Part shown: positions 42,879 through 51,930 of the stretch, in pieces | How positions within the stretch are numbered: the stretch's first letter is position 1 | Layout of the letters: every line of letters begins with the position of its first letter | Source: an uncultured Lachnospiraceae bacterium | GTDB taxonomy: Bacteria > Bacillota > Clostridia > Lachnospirales > Lachnospiraceae | DNA: 64,000 nucleotides | NCBI GenBank assembly: GCA_910579425.1 | Contig: CAJTVL010000001.1 | Location: 62,001 to 126,000, forward strand | Reading direction: 5' to 3' | The notes under the pieces: generated by a model | What the model was told of the DNA's origin: nothing | What the model saw: only the letters and a program-made list of their open reading frames with translations | Databases searched by the model: none | Position numbers and translations under genes: made by a program

Positions 42879-43838
42879 ATGAATATAATCAGGATGTCCG
42901 GGGGCTTTGCCAATCAGTTGTTTCAGTATGCACTGTACTTAAAGCTCCGGTCCATGGGAAAAGAAGTAAAATTTGATGATATTAACGAATATCGGGGAGA
43001 AGGGACCCGCCCCATTATGCTTTCGGTTTTCGGGCTGGATTATCCAAGGGCGGCCTGGGAGGAAATTACGGAATTTACGGACGGCTCCATGGATTTTTTT
43101 AAGAGGCTCAGGAGGAGGATCTTTGGCAGAAGAGCCAGGGAATACTATGAAAAGGACTTCTTTGACCCGCAGGTTTTGAATTTTGACGATATGTATCTGC
43201 GGGGGGAGTTTAAAAGCGAAAAATATTTCGAGGATATTAAGGAGGAAGTCAGGGCTCTTTACCAATTCCCGTCATTGGAAGAGATGCACCTGCCGGAGAA
43301 GTTTTATAAAAGCACGAGGGCCTGCCTGGACGCAATCGAAAGCACGGAGTCGGTAGGGATCCATATGTACCGCAGCGATTCGCGGCTTGACGAGGAGTTA
43401 TATGAAGGCATCTGCACAGAGAAATACTATGAGGGGGCGGTTCGGTTCCTCCAGGAAAAATGTCCGGATGCTGTGTTTTTTATTTTCAGCAATGAACCCA
43501 AATGGGTAAAAAACTGGGTAGAGAAATTGATAGAGAGCCAGATTAAGGACGGCATGGATCAGGAAGAGATTACCGCCATGAAAAGGCGTTTTACCATGGT
43601 GATGAGCAACACGGAGTATACCAGCTATCTGGATATGATGCTGATGAGCCGGTGCAGACATAATATTATCTCCAATTCCAGCTTTGGCTGGTGGGCGGCC
43701 TGGCTTAACGATCATCCGGACAAGCTGGTGATTGCGCCGGATAAATGGGAAAACGACAGGGACAGCAGGGACGTCTACACGGAAGGTATGGTGCTGATCA
43801 ATGCAAAGGGACGGGTGAATAAGGTGGTTAGGGAATAA
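42879..43838 (+). CDS. GT11 fucosyltransferase-like protein with altered HxRRxD motif
   Basis: 319 residues from the ATG at 42879 (AGGGG upstream). It aligns along its whole length with the GT11 protein at 45419-46327 (RSMGKEVKFDDINEY, SEKYFEDIKEEVR, GICTEKYYEGA, SNSSFGWWAAWL). In the GDP-fucose-binding signature, where the copy reads HVRRGDY, this one reads HMYRSDS (H162-S168), and the N-terminal GGLGNQ is GGFANQ. The fold is intact and there is no frameshift. It may have lost activity, changed donor, or kept activity with the remaining Arg165 and Asp167. Confidence 0.75.
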   Translation: MNIIRMSGGFANQLFQYALYLKLRSMGKEVKFDDINEYRGEGTRPIMLSVFGLDYPRAAWEEITEFTDGSMDFFKRLRRRIFGRRAREYYEKDFFDPQVLNFDDMYLRGEFKSEKYFEDIKEEVRALYQFPSLEEMHLPEKFYKSTRACLDAIESTESVGIHMYRSDSRLDEELYEGICTEKYYEGAVRFLQEKCPDAVFFIFSNEPKWVKNWVEKLIESQIKDGMDQEEITAMKRRFTMVMSNTEYTSYLDMMLMSRCRHNIISNSSFGWWAAWLNDHPDKLVIAPDKWENDRDSRDVYTEGMVLINAKGRVNKVVRE

Positions 43839-44885
43839 ATGAAGATCTGTATGGTGGTTCCTGACAGGCTGGTGAAGGGCGGCATCGCCTCGGTGGTGAA
43901 TGGCTACAGGGAACATGATTTTAGCGGAAAATGTGAAGTAAGCTATATAGAGTCTTATCGAAACGGCAGCAAATGGGAGAAGCTGGCCAAGGCGCTTAAA
44001 GGGTATCTTTTGTTTTTCAGGGAAATGATCCTGAACAAACCGGATATTGTGCATATCCATTCCTCTTTCGGGCCCAGTTTTTACAGGAAAATGCCTTTTA
44101 TTTATATGGCCTGTTTCAGAGGCGTGCCGGTCATCAATCACATCCACGGCGCGGAGTTTGAGACTTTTTATCTGAAAGCCTCTGACCGGAAAAAGCGAAG
44201 GATCAGGAAGGTATATGGAAAATGTACCATGCTGATCGCACTTTCCGAAGAATGGAAAAGGAATCTGGAATCGGTGGTTTCACCGGAAAAAATAACGGTC
44301 ATAGAAAATTACTGTAAAATACCTGATCTGTCAGGGACAGAGAAAAAAAAGCAGATTTTGTTTCTGGGAGAGATCGGTAAGAGGAAGGGATGCTATGATA
44401 TTCCCGAAATTTACGGAAGGGTTCTTGAGAAAGGGGAAAGGCTCCCTCTGATCATGGCAGGAGACGGGGAGCTTGCGGAGGTTAAAAAGCTTTTTGAGGA
44501 CAGGGATTTGCTGGAAAGTGTTTCTTTTCCCGGATGGGTCCGGGGGGCGGATAAGGATAAGTGCCTGAAGGAAAGCGGGATTTTTCTGTTCCCAAGCTAT
44601 TATGAGGGAATGCCCATGGCAGTGCTGGAGGCTATGGCTTATGGAATGGCCATCGTGACCACAAGGGTGGGGGGAATCCCCCATCTGCTTGAGGACGGAG
44701 GCAGCGGTTATCTCTGTGAACCGGGAGATATAGAAGGACTTTCCAAAAGACTTTTGGAGCTTTCAAAGGACGGGGACAAAAGAAGGAAGATGGGCGAGAG
44801 GGCCAGGCAGAAAGCCATAGAGGAATACAGCATGGAAAGCCACATGAAGAAGCTGATGGATTTATATGGCAGGGTAAAGGGATAA
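43839..44885 (+). CDS. GT4 glycosyltransferase
   Basis: 348 residues, starting on the base after the previous stop. GT-B features are MVVPDRLVKGGIASVVNGY, HIHSSFGPSF, NHIHGAEFE, FLGEIGKRKGCYDIP and the donor motif SYYEGMPMAVLEAMAYGMA with E-x7-E. The VxGGIASVV start and HGAEF resemble capsule and exopolysaccharide GT4 enzymes that add rhamnose, glucose or galactose, but the sugar cannot be assigned. It lies between a GT11-like gene and a hexapeptide acetyltransferase. Confidence 0.8.
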   Translation: MKICMVVPDRLVKGGIASVVNGYREHDFSGKCEVSYIESYRNGSKWEKLAKALKGYLLFFREMILNKPDIVHIHSSFGPSFYRKMPFIYMACFRGVPVINHIHGAEFETFYLKASDRKKRRIRKVYGKCTMLIALSEEWKRNLESVVSPEKITVIENYCKIPDLSGTEKKKQILFLGEIGKRKGCYDIPEIYGRVLEKGERLPLIMAGDGELAEVKKLFEDRDLLESVSFPGWVRGADKDKCLKESGIFLFPSYYEGMPMAVLEAMAYGMAIVTTRVGGIPHLLEDGGSGYLCEPGDIEGLSKRLLELSKDGDKRRKMGERARQKAIEEYSMESHMKKLMDLYGRVKG

Positions 44886-44903
44886 AGCGGCAGGAGAGCG
44901 GAT

Positions 44904-45422
44904 ATGGGATTGATAGTGCGAACGGCAAAGGGGACTCTATTCGGATGTCTCTGGAAATTGAAATATGGCCGTAAAATAAGGGTCGGGTTTCCCCAGGGAC
45001 TGGAAAAGACAAGGGTGGAGAAAGACAGGGAAGCGGAAATCCGGCTGGGGGAACGAATACAGAACAGGGGTGGTCTTTATATCGGATGCAAAGGACAGGG
45101 AAAGCTTGAAATTGGCGCTCACTGCTTTTTTAATATCAATACCTCCATTACCTGTATGAAGCGGATCACAATAGGAGAATACTGTAAATTCGGGAATAAT
45201 CTGGTGATCGTAGATCACGATCATGATGTCAACAATTCCGGGGAGGAGTTTCCGGGGAAGGCGATTGAGATCGGCAGCCATGTATGGGTGGGAGCCAACT
45301 GCGTGATCTTAAAGGGCGTTAAGATAGGGGATAGAGCGGTGATCGCCGCGGGCAGCGTGGTGCGCAGGGATGTTCCTGCGGGCAGCGTATATTATGAGAA
45401 ACGGGAGTGGGTTATCAGATGA
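44904..45422 (+). CDS. Hexapeptide-repeat (left-handed beta-helix) O-acetyltransferase
   Basis: 172 residues. Isoleucine-rich hexapeptide turns start near 60 (LYIGCKGQGKLEIGAHCFFN) and resume in IEIGSHVWVGANCVILKGVKIGDRAVIAAGS. The VDHDHD insertion loop supplies the catalytic histidine typical of WcaF/WbbJ/CysE-like sugar O-acetyltransferases. AGGAG lies 7 bases before the ATG, and the stop overlaps the next gene by ATGA. It probably acetylates a sugar of the right-half glycan from acetyl-CoA in the cytoplasm. PglD was considered, but the bacillosamine-type N-terminal domain is absent. Confidence 0.82.
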   Translation: MGLIVRTAKGTLFGCLWKLKYGRKIRVGFPQGLEKTRVEKDREAEIRLGERIQNRGGLYIGCKGQGKLEIGAHCFFNINTSITCMKRITIGEYCKFGNNLVIVDHDHDVNNSGEEFPGKAIEIGSHVWVGANCVILKGVKIGDRAVIAAGSVVRRDVPAGSVYYEKREWVIR

Positions 45423-46327
45423 TTATTATCAGGATGACCGGCGGCCTTGGAAACCAGATGTTCCAGTACGCCTTGTATTTAAAGCTTTGCTCCATGGGCA
45501 GAGAAGTAAAATTTGACGATATTACGGAATACGAGCTTGATAATGCCAGGCCGGTGATGCTCTGGGCTTTTGGTCTTACGTATCCCAGGGCGGATCAGGA
45601 GGAAATTAATAAAATAACAGATGGTTTTTTAAATCTGTCTCACAGGATAAGGCGAAAATTGTTTGGAAGAAAGTCTTTGGAGTATCAGGAAAAGGACTGC
45701 AATTACGATCCGCAGGTGCTTCAAAGGGATCCAGCCTATCTCACCGGTTATTTCCAGAGCGAAAAATACTTTATGGATGTGAAGGAGCAGGTGCGAAAGG
45801 CCTTTACTTTTTCGGAGGGAATTTGGAAAGGGCAGGAGGAAGAGATAAAACGGAAAATGCAGGATTACCTGGGGCAGATACAGGATTGTGAATCCGTATC
45901 GGTGCATGTGCGCAGGGGGGATTATCTGGATAAAAAGGAAATATACGGCGGTATCTGTACGGAAGAATATTACAGGGGCGCCATTGAATATATGCAAGGG
46001 CAGAGCAGGGAAAGCAGGTTTTATCTGTTCAGCAACGATCCCGAATGGGTAAAAGGATGGGTCAAAGAAAATTACGGAGAGGATCACCGGTTTGTGATAA
46101 TAGAAGGCACGCAGGAGGAGACAGGCTATCTGGATCTTCTTCTCATGAGCCGGTGCAAAAACCACATTATAGCCAATTCCAGCTTTAGCTGGTGGGGGGC
46201 ATGGCTGGACGAAAATCCCGAAAAGAAAGTCATTGCTCCGGCGAAATGGGCAAACAATCAGGAATTTAGGGATATATACTGGAATGGGATGATTAAAATT
46301 ACGGCAGAGGGTGAACTGGCAGAATGA
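45419..46327 (+). CDS. GT11 alpha-1,2-fucosyltransferase
   Basis: 302 residues. N-terminal RMTGGLGNQMFQYALYLKL, the GDP-fucose signature SVHVRRGDYLDK (H163, R165, R166, D168) and IIANSSFSWWGAWL are the three classical GT11 blocks. The family links fucose alpha-1,2 to galactose and similar acceptors from GDP-fucose. ATGA overlaps join it to genes on both sides. GDP-fucose synthesis (Gmd, Fcl) is not in the window, so the donor must come from elsewhere. It is the intact relative of the altered protein at 42879. Confidence 0.88.
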   Translation: MIIIRMTGGLGNQMFQYALYLKLCSMGREVKFDDITEYELDNARPVMLWAFGLTYPRADQEEINKITDGFLNLSHRIRRKLFGRKSLEYQEKDCNYDPQVLQRDPAYLTGYFQSEKYFMDVKEQVRKAFTFSEGIWKGQEEEIKRKMQDYLGQIQDCESVSVHVRRGDYLDKKEIYGGICTEEYYRGAIEYMQGQSRESRFYLFSNDPEWVKGWVKENYGEDHRFVIIEGTQEETGYLDLLLMSRCKNHIIANSSFSWWGAWLDENPEKKVIAPAKWANNQEFRDIYWNGMIKITAEGELAE

Positions 46328-47340
46328 AGAATCAATCAGAGGAAAAGCTGATTTCCGTGATCGTGGCAGCTTATAATATCGGAGAGTATCTTCCCCGCTG
46401 TCTGGACAGCCTCCTTGCCCAGAGTTATGGGAAGCTTGAAATTATCGTGGTGGACGACGGCTCCGGGGATGACACAGGGGCGGTCTGCGACCGGTACGCC
46501 GGGGAGCATGAGAGGATAAAGGTCATCCATCAGCAGAGAAACGAGGGGCCTTCCGGGGCAAGGAATAAAGGGCTTGCCATAGCAAAGGGGGACTATATCG
46601 GCTATGTGGACGGCGACGACTGGGTGGAGCCGGAGATGTATGCGGCAATGTTAAGGGCCTGTGAGGAGCAGGAATGCGATATTGCGGTCTGTTCCTATCG
46701 GGAGATCGGAGCCGAAAATGCAAAGGAAAGGTTTTCGGGAGAACAATATGTGCTTACGCGGGAAGAAGCCCTGGAAATCTATATTTGCGATAACCGGCAG
46801 TTTCATATCTATCACTCGGTTTGGAGCAAGCTGTTTAAAAGGAGCGTTATCGAAAAACTGGAATTTCCGGCAGGCAGGAAATCGGAGGATATAATTTATA
46901 CAACCAAAGCCCTGCTGAATATTTCCTCCTGCGTTTTTCTGGATACTCCCTATTATAATTACAGGGTCAACCGCAAAGGAAGCATTATGAATGAGCAGGT
47001 AAGGGAGCGCAGGTTTCGCGACGAGATTCCTTTTTGGAGGGAGCAGATTGAATGTCTGGGGAAGGCGGGATTTTCGGAGCTTTCGGAAAAGGCAGCCTAC
47101 TATTTTTACCGCCGGCTTTTGTTTTATTATGTGGATTTCAGGGACAGAAAAATGAAGGCGGCGGGGGCGGAGACGGTGAAGCTGCTCCGGGAGGAAAAAG
47201 ATGAGATCAGGCAGATTTATCGGAAAGAGTTCGCGGCATCAGGGGATAAAGTCAGAATGGAGCTTGCCTTACTCTGGCCGCAGGGGTATTATGGGATTGT
47301 AAAAATTTACGATAAGCTTATTGTACCGCTTCGTCAGTAG
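46324..47340 (+). CDS. GT2 glycosyltransferase
   Basis: 338 residues. A GT-A fold is shown by ISVIVAAYNIGEYLPRCLDS, VVDDGSGDDTG, EGPSGARNKGLAIAKGDYI and the DxD region in YVDGDDWVEPEM, with KSEDIIYTTKAL as second acidic site. The C-terminal third has no membrane helix, so it is soluble or peripheral. It belongs to the large WcaA/EpsH-like capsule group and its linkage is unknown. It precedes the second ABC flippase by 30 bases. Confidence 0.8.
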   Translation: MKNQSEEKLISVIVAAYNIGEYLPRCLDSLLAQSYGKLEIIVVDDGSGDDTGAVCDRYAGEHERIKVIHQQRNEGPSGARNKGLAIAKGDYIGYVDGDDWVEPEMYAAMLRACEEQECDIAVCSYREIGAENAKERFSGEQYVLTREEALEIYICDNRQFHIYHSVWSKLFKRSVIEKLEFPAGRKSEDIIYTTKALLNISSCVFLDTPYYNYRVNRKGSIMNEQVRERRFRDEIPFWREQIECLGKAGFSELSEKAAYYFYRRLLFYYVDFRDRKMKAAGAETVKLLREEKDEIRQIYRKEFAASGDKVRMELALLWPQGYYGIVKIYDKLIVPLRQ

Positions 47341-47370
47341 TTCCCTTTTGAGGCGATAAAAAGGAGTTTC

Positions 47371-49137
47371 ATGGAGAAAACAAACTTATTTGGAAAAATT
47401 AATTATATTTTTGATAAAAAACAAAAGCTTCAGCTTGGATTATTGGGAGTCATGATTTTTATCGGCGGCCTTTTGGAGACATTAGGGGTCGGCGGTATGA
47501 TCCCGGTGGTAAATGCGCTACTGATGCCAGATAAGCTTCAGGAGTTTATCGACGAATATGAAATTCTCCAAAGGCTTTGCGGATTTCTTCATATTGAAAA
47601 TATCGGACAGATCACTATGGCGTTGCTTGTGGGGCTGATGGCAATTTACGTGATCAAGAATCTTTATATCCTGCTGCTCACTTATAAACAGAATTCTTTT
47701 ATCACCCAGAACAGGAATAAGATGATCAGCCGGGTGATGGCCGAATTTTTGAATCGTCCTTATGAAAAATATTTGGGAGCGGATATTCCTACGGTGTTCC
47801 GCATCACGGACAGCGATATTCCCCAGACCTTTTCACTGATTCTGGCCATGCTTCACCTTGCCAGCGAGGTGGTGGTATCCTTTTTGATCTTTTTGGTTTT
47901 GCTCTGGCAGGATGTGGTTATGACCCTGTTTATCATTGCTATATTCGCGGTCATGACCCTGTTTATCATCAAAGTATTGAAACCGAAGCTGAATAAGATA
48001 GGGGCCAAAAACCAGGCAATTCAGTCCAGGATCGCCAAGTGGAGGATCCAGGCGACCTATGGGCTTAAGGATGTTAAGGTATTGAACCGGGAGGAATTTT
48101 TCGTAAGGAATTACTTTGAGACGGGCAAGGTAGGAGCGGATGTGGCGAGGAATTATGCGGTGCTCAATAACCTGCCGAGACTGATGATCGAAACGGTATT
48201 TATTGTCAGTATCCTGTCATTTATCGCTGTGTATATCAATGGAGGCGGGGATGTGGCCTCCATTATGACCACGATTGCCGCATTCGGCGTGGCAGCCATC
48301 CGGGTACTTCCCAGCGTCAACCGGATTAACACCTATATTACGGAGATCGCCTACACGGAGCCCAGCCTTAATTTTGTGTATGAAAACCTCCAGGAGGGGA
48401 TGAAGACCGACGCCATGCTGGCGGAGAGAAGGGCCAATTCTCAGGTGGAGAAGTTAAAGCTGGAAAATCAGATTGAGCTCAGTCACATCAGCTTTCACTA
48501 TCCTGACTCCGATAAATATATTTTTAAGGATGCCCATATGGTGGTGCCTAAAGGAAAGTCGGTGGGGATCATCGGCGCTTCCGGCGCCGGCAAATCTACG
48601 ATTGTGGATGTGCTTCTGGGGCTTTTGCATGCCCAGGAAGGAGAAATTACCTGCGACGGAGTGAATATTTTTAAGAATTATGAATCCTGGCTTGCCCAGG
48701 TGGGCTACATCCCGCAGTCCATCTACCTGATCGACGAGTCCATCAGGGATAATATCGCTTTCGGCATCGACAGGGACAAGATCAGTGACGAAAGGATATG
48801 GGAGGTGCTTGAGGAAGCCCAATTGAAGGAGTTTGTGGAGGAGCTGCCGGAGGGGCTGGATACCACCATCGGCGACCGGGGAGTGCGGCTCTCCGGGGGA
48901 CAGAGACAGAGGATCGGCATTGCCAGGGCGCTCTATAATGACCCTGAGATTCTGGTGTTTGACGAGGCCACCTCCGCCCTGGACAATGACACGGAGGCGG
49001 CGGTGATGGAGGCCGTGAACAGTTTCCACGGGAAAAAGACCATGATCATTATCGCACACAGATTAAATACCATAGAAAAGTGTGATATTATATATAAGGT
49101 AGAAAATATGGAACTGATAAGGACAAGCTTGCATTGA
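47371..49137 (+). CDS. PglK-type ABC exporter/flippase (second copy)
   Basis: 588 residues, homologous throughout to the exporter at 5122-6882 (both start near LGVxMIPVxN and share the ATPase core). Membrane domain about 1-335. Walker A GASGAGKST is near 403-411, the signature LSGGQRQRIGIARAL near 510 and Walker B ILVFDEATSALD near 527. AAAGGAG lies 6 bases before the ATG. The second copy lies inside the fucosyltransferase cluster, so the two may flip different lipid-linked oligosaccharides. Confidence 0.8.
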   Translation: MEKTNLFGKINYIFDKKQKLQLGLLGVMIFIGGLLETLGVGGMIPVVNALLMPDKLQEFIDEYEILQRLCGFLHIENIGQITMALLVGLMAIYVIKNLYILLLTYKQNSFITQNRNKMISRVMAEFLNRPYEKYLGADIPTVFRITDSDIPQTFSLILAMLHLASEVVVSFLIFLVLLWQDVVMTLFIIAIFAVMTLFIIKVLKPKLNKIGAKNQAIQSRIAKWRIQATYGLKDVKVLNREEFFVRNYFETGKVGADVARNYAVLNNLPRLMIETVFIVSILSFIAVYINGGGDVASIMTTIAAFGVAAIRVLPSVNRINTYITEIAYTEPSLNFVYENLQEGMKTDAMLAERRANSQVEKLKLENQIELSHISFHYPDSDKYIFKDAHMVVPKGKSVGIIGASGAGKSTIVDVLLGLLHAQEGEITCDGVNIFKNYESWLAQVGYIPQSIYLIDESIRDNIAFGIDRDKISDERIWEVLEEAQLKEFVEELPEGLDTTIGDRGVRLSGGQRQRIGIARALYNDPEILVFDEATSALDNDTEAAVMEAVNSFHGKKTMIIIAHRLNTIEKCDIIYKVENMELIRTSLH

Positions 49138-49186
49138 AGGAAGAAAAACGTAAGGGCGGCCCAAAGCGGGCAGATGAAGGAAAACT

Positions 49187-50233
49187 ATGATAGGAACGGA
49201 ATTTTTAGACGGTCAGGGGTTGGGAAACCAACTGTTTTGCTATGTGACAGCCAGAGCCATAGCGGAGGAAAACGGTTATGAGTTTGGCACGGCAGGTCAG
49301 GAATGCTTTGCGGTGAATATTCACAGTAACCGCGGTATGTATTTTATGGATGTTGATCTTGGATACGCCATTTTCCAGGAAGAAAAGAAGAACTTTAAAG
49401 TTTATGAGGATGCAGAAACCCGGCTATATATTGGAAATTCAAGGCATGACATGGAGCATGGATGTTATATTGCGGGAGCGGATGAAAAGATTCATCAGGT
49501 GGAAGACAATACTCTGATTTATGGAAATATGCAGGATGAGTCCTATTTCATAAAGTACCTTGATCGGATAAAAGAATGGCTTAAGGTGAAGCCGGAATAT
49601 GACTCTAAGGAGTACAGCAGAGAGAATCTCTGCATTATCAATATGCGCGGTGGGGAGTACACCGGGAGCCCGGAGCTTTTGATTGATAAAAAGTATTGGA
49701 TCCATGGCATAGAAGAGATGAAAAGAATCCGGCCCGATATGGAGTTTATGATAGTGACGGATGATGTAGAGACAGCGGGAAAGATACTTCCAGGGATTGA
49801 GGCACACCATTTTGATATCGGCAAGGATTATGTAACTCTGAAAAACGCCCATTATTTATTGCTTTCCAATTCTTCTTTTGCCTGTCTGCCGGCGCATACC
49901 AGCGATACGCTGAAATTTGCTATCGCCCCGAAGTACTGGGCAAGGCATAATGTATCGGACGGTTATTGGGCATCGGAACAGAATATATACAGTTTGTTCC
50001 ATTATATGGACAGAAAGGGGAGGCTTTTTACCGCTGAGGATTGCAGAAAGGAGCTGGAATCCTACAAAAAGCGTTCTGCAAAATATGCCCGAAGAAATCA
50101 AAAGCCCGGAAAAATAAGATATTTTTTTCAGAATATCAGAAGAAGACTTTTGTATGGATGGTTTTATTTCAAGAAGATCTGGCGGGCGGTTCTGAGAAGA
50201 CTAAGGAAAAGAAATGGGGCAGTTTATGAATAA
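49187..50233 (+). CDS. Divergent GT11-like glycosyltransferase
   Basis: 348 residues. The N-terminal GQGLGNQLFCYVTARAIA matches the first GT11 block and LLLSNSSFACLPAHTSD the last. The central signature reads INMRGGEYTGS where classical members have HVRRGDY: the histidine is Asn and the second arginine Gly. About 60 basic residues extend the C-terminus (GKIRYFFQNIRRRLL), possibly a membrane-contact tail. It may use a donor other than GDP-fucose. AAGGAA precedes the ATG. Confidence 0.65.
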   Translation: MIGTEFLDGQGLGNQLFCYVTARAIAEENGYEFGTAGQECFAVNIHSNRGMYFMDVDLGYAIFQEEKKNFKVYEDAETRLYIGNSRHDMEHGCYIAGADEKIHQVEDNTLIYGNMQDESYFIKYLDRIKEWLKVKPEYDSKEYSRENLCIINMRGGEYTGSPELLIDKKYWIHGIEEMKRIRPDMEFMIVTDDVETAGKILPGIEAHHFDIGKDYVTLKNAHYLLLSNSSFACLPAHTSDTLKFAIAPKYWARHNVSDGYWASEQNIYSLFHYMDRKGRLFTAEDCRKELESYKKRSAKYARRNQKPGKIRYFFQNIRRRLLYGWFYFKKIWRAVLRRLRKRNGAVYE

Positions 50234-50984
50234 ATTACAGCTTCCGAACGTGACGCTGGCGGCCGTGAGCAGTGTAAAAATATACGAAACCATCAAAGCG
50301 CTGGAATACAGTATGCAGGGGATTGAGTTTGGAGAAGTGGTGCTGATCACCCACCGAAAGCCCCTGATGTTTCCCAAAGCGATTACCTATAAGCATACCT
50401 CAAAACTGACGGATATTGACTGCTTTAATTACAAGATTGCCTACGAGCTTGGAGACTATATTCAGACGGATTATGTACTTCTGATTCACTATGACGGGTT
50501 TGTGGTTCACCCTGAAAAGTGGCGGGATGAATTTCTTGAGTACGATTATATTGGTTCCCCCTGGCCAATTCCGGAGCCGGGAAAACACCATTGCTATCAC
50601 GATATTTACGGGAATCTGTGCCGGGTTGGAAACAGCGTTTCCCTGCGCAGCAAAAGGCTTCTGGACTTCCCAAGGCAGGCAGGGCTTGTGTGGGAGAAGG
50701 ACGAGGACGGCTTTTATAATGAAGATATTTTCCTCTGCTGCAGGAATAAGCACCGGCTGGAGGAGGCGGGCATGAGGATTGCACCGGTGGAGGTGGCGAA
50801 ATATTTCGGGCACGAGCATCCGGTACCGGAGGTTTTGGAGGTGGAGGCCCCTTTTGTCTTTCATAAATGGTGGGGAAGGAACGAGCAATATCCGAAGTTT
50901 GAAAATCCCTGGACAAGAAGATGGCAGAAAATGAAAGATGTGGTGAGACCATTTCTCTTTTGGAGGCAGTGGAATAAGCGATGA
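50226..50984 (+). CDS. DUF5672 protein, putative glycosyltransferase
   Basis: 252 residues from the ATG at 50226 (an ATG-like start at 50214 is possible). PNVTLAAVSSVKIYETIKALEYSM, LLIHYDGFVVHPEKW, YDYIGSPWP, VGNSVSLRSKRLL and EDIFLCC are the conserved DUF5672 blocks. The HYDGF and NEDIF acidic sites resemble the metal and acceptor sites of GT-A enzymes, so a glycosyltransferase role is plausible, but I know of no tested substrate. It overlaps the genes on both sides. Confidence 0.72.
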   Translation: MNKLQLPNVTLAAVSSVKIYETIKALEYSMQGIEFGEVVLITHRKPLMFPKAITYKHTSKLTDIDCFNYKIAYELGDYIQTDYVLLIHYDGFVVHPEKWRDEFLEYDYIGSPWPIPEPGKHHCYHDIYGNLCRVGNSVSLRSKRLLDFPRQAGLVWEKDEDGFYNEDIFLCCRNKHRLEEAGMRIAPVEVAKYFGHEHPVPEVLEVEAPFVFHKWWGRNEQYPKFENPWTRRWQKMKDVVRPFLFWRQWNKR

Positions 50985-51919
50985 TCTATGATTGTATTCC
51001 CTTTTTTAATGAACTGGATATTTTAAATCTGCGGCTCCATATCTTGGATCCCATTGTGGATCAATTTATTATAGAGGAGGCCACAGTGACTTTTTCCGGG
51101 CAGCCCAAGGAATTGTGCTTTGAGAAAAACAAAGACATGTTCCAGGAGTTTTTGCCGAAGATCGAATACATTGTGGTGGACAATTCCCCGGTGGACACCA
51201 CCACCCATCTGCGGGACAAATTTCAGAAAAACGCCCTGGTGAAGGGGCTTGCAAAGGCCGGGGACGAGGATATGATCCTTTTAAGCGATGTGGATGAGAT
51301 CCCCAATCCGGATGTGATCAGAAAAATAGCGGCGGATTTTGACCCGGATAAGGTCTATCATCTGGCTCAGAGGATGTTTTACTGCTTTATTAATATGGAA
51401 GAAATGTCGGGGAACCTGCTTTCCATTACAGGTGAATTCCCGGAAGTGAAGAGAAGGCTGTGGCTGGGGACCAAGGTGTTCAGTAAGAGGAGCATTCCGG
51501 AGGGCGGGATAATTGAGCTCAGAGAGGCCGGCGTTACGGCGGCGAATGCTGTCAGGGTGGCGGATGGAGGATGGCATTTTGGCTATATGGGGAGCAGGAA
51601 GGAAGTGGATGTCTCCAAGCGGATCGGGACAAAAGTAGTCGCCGCAGCCCACCAGGAATATAATGACGAGGACACTCTTAAGGAGGCCGCAGACAGGCTG
51701 ATCCTGGGACAGGACATTTTCGGGCGGGACGCCAGGTTTGAGAGGGTGGAGGTGGATGAGACTTACCCGGAATATCTGCGGGCTCACATAGAAGAATACC
51801 GGCATTTGATTATGCCTCCAATCAGTGCCGGGCGGCGGAGGATGACGGCGCTTTCCATGAAAAGCCGGCATTTTGCCAGAAAGGCGCGCAGGAAAATAAA
51901 GCGAATGCTGAAGGGATGA
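50981..51919 (+). CDS. GT17-family glycosyltransferase
   Basis: 312 residues. The start IYDCIPFFNELDILNLRLHIL, the VDQFIIEEATVTFSGQPK stretch and LLSDVDEIPNPDV (DxD-like) are the defining blocks of GT17, whose eukaryotic members add bisecting beta-1,4-GlcNAc to mannose. Bacterial members are found in surface-glycan loci, with untested acceptors. The C-terminus is basic (SRHFARKARRKIKRMLKG). It overlaps the DUF5672 gene by ATGA. Confidence 0.78.
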   Translation: MIYDCIPFFNELDILNLRLHILDPIVDQFIIEEATVTFSGQPKELCFEKNKDMFQEFLPKIEYIVVDNSPVDTTTHLRDKFQKNALVKGLAKAGDEDMILLSDVDEIPNPDVIRKIAADFDPDKVYHLAQRMFYCFINMEEMSGNLLSITGEFPEVKRRLWLGTKVFSKRSIPEGGIIELREAGVTAANAVRVADGGWHFGYMGSRKEVDVSKRIGTKVVAAAHQEYNDEDTLKEAADRLILGQDIFGRDARFERVEVDETYPEYLRAHIEEYRHLIMPPISAGRRRMTALSMKSRHFARKARRKIKRMLKG

Positions 51920-51930
51920 AAGGATAGAAG

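Noticed and set aside
44904..45422. Hexapeptide protein as the missing PglD
   Set aside because: It lacks the N-terminal UDP-sugar-binding domain of PglD, has the VDHDHD loop of O-acetyltransferases and lies 20 kb from pglE.
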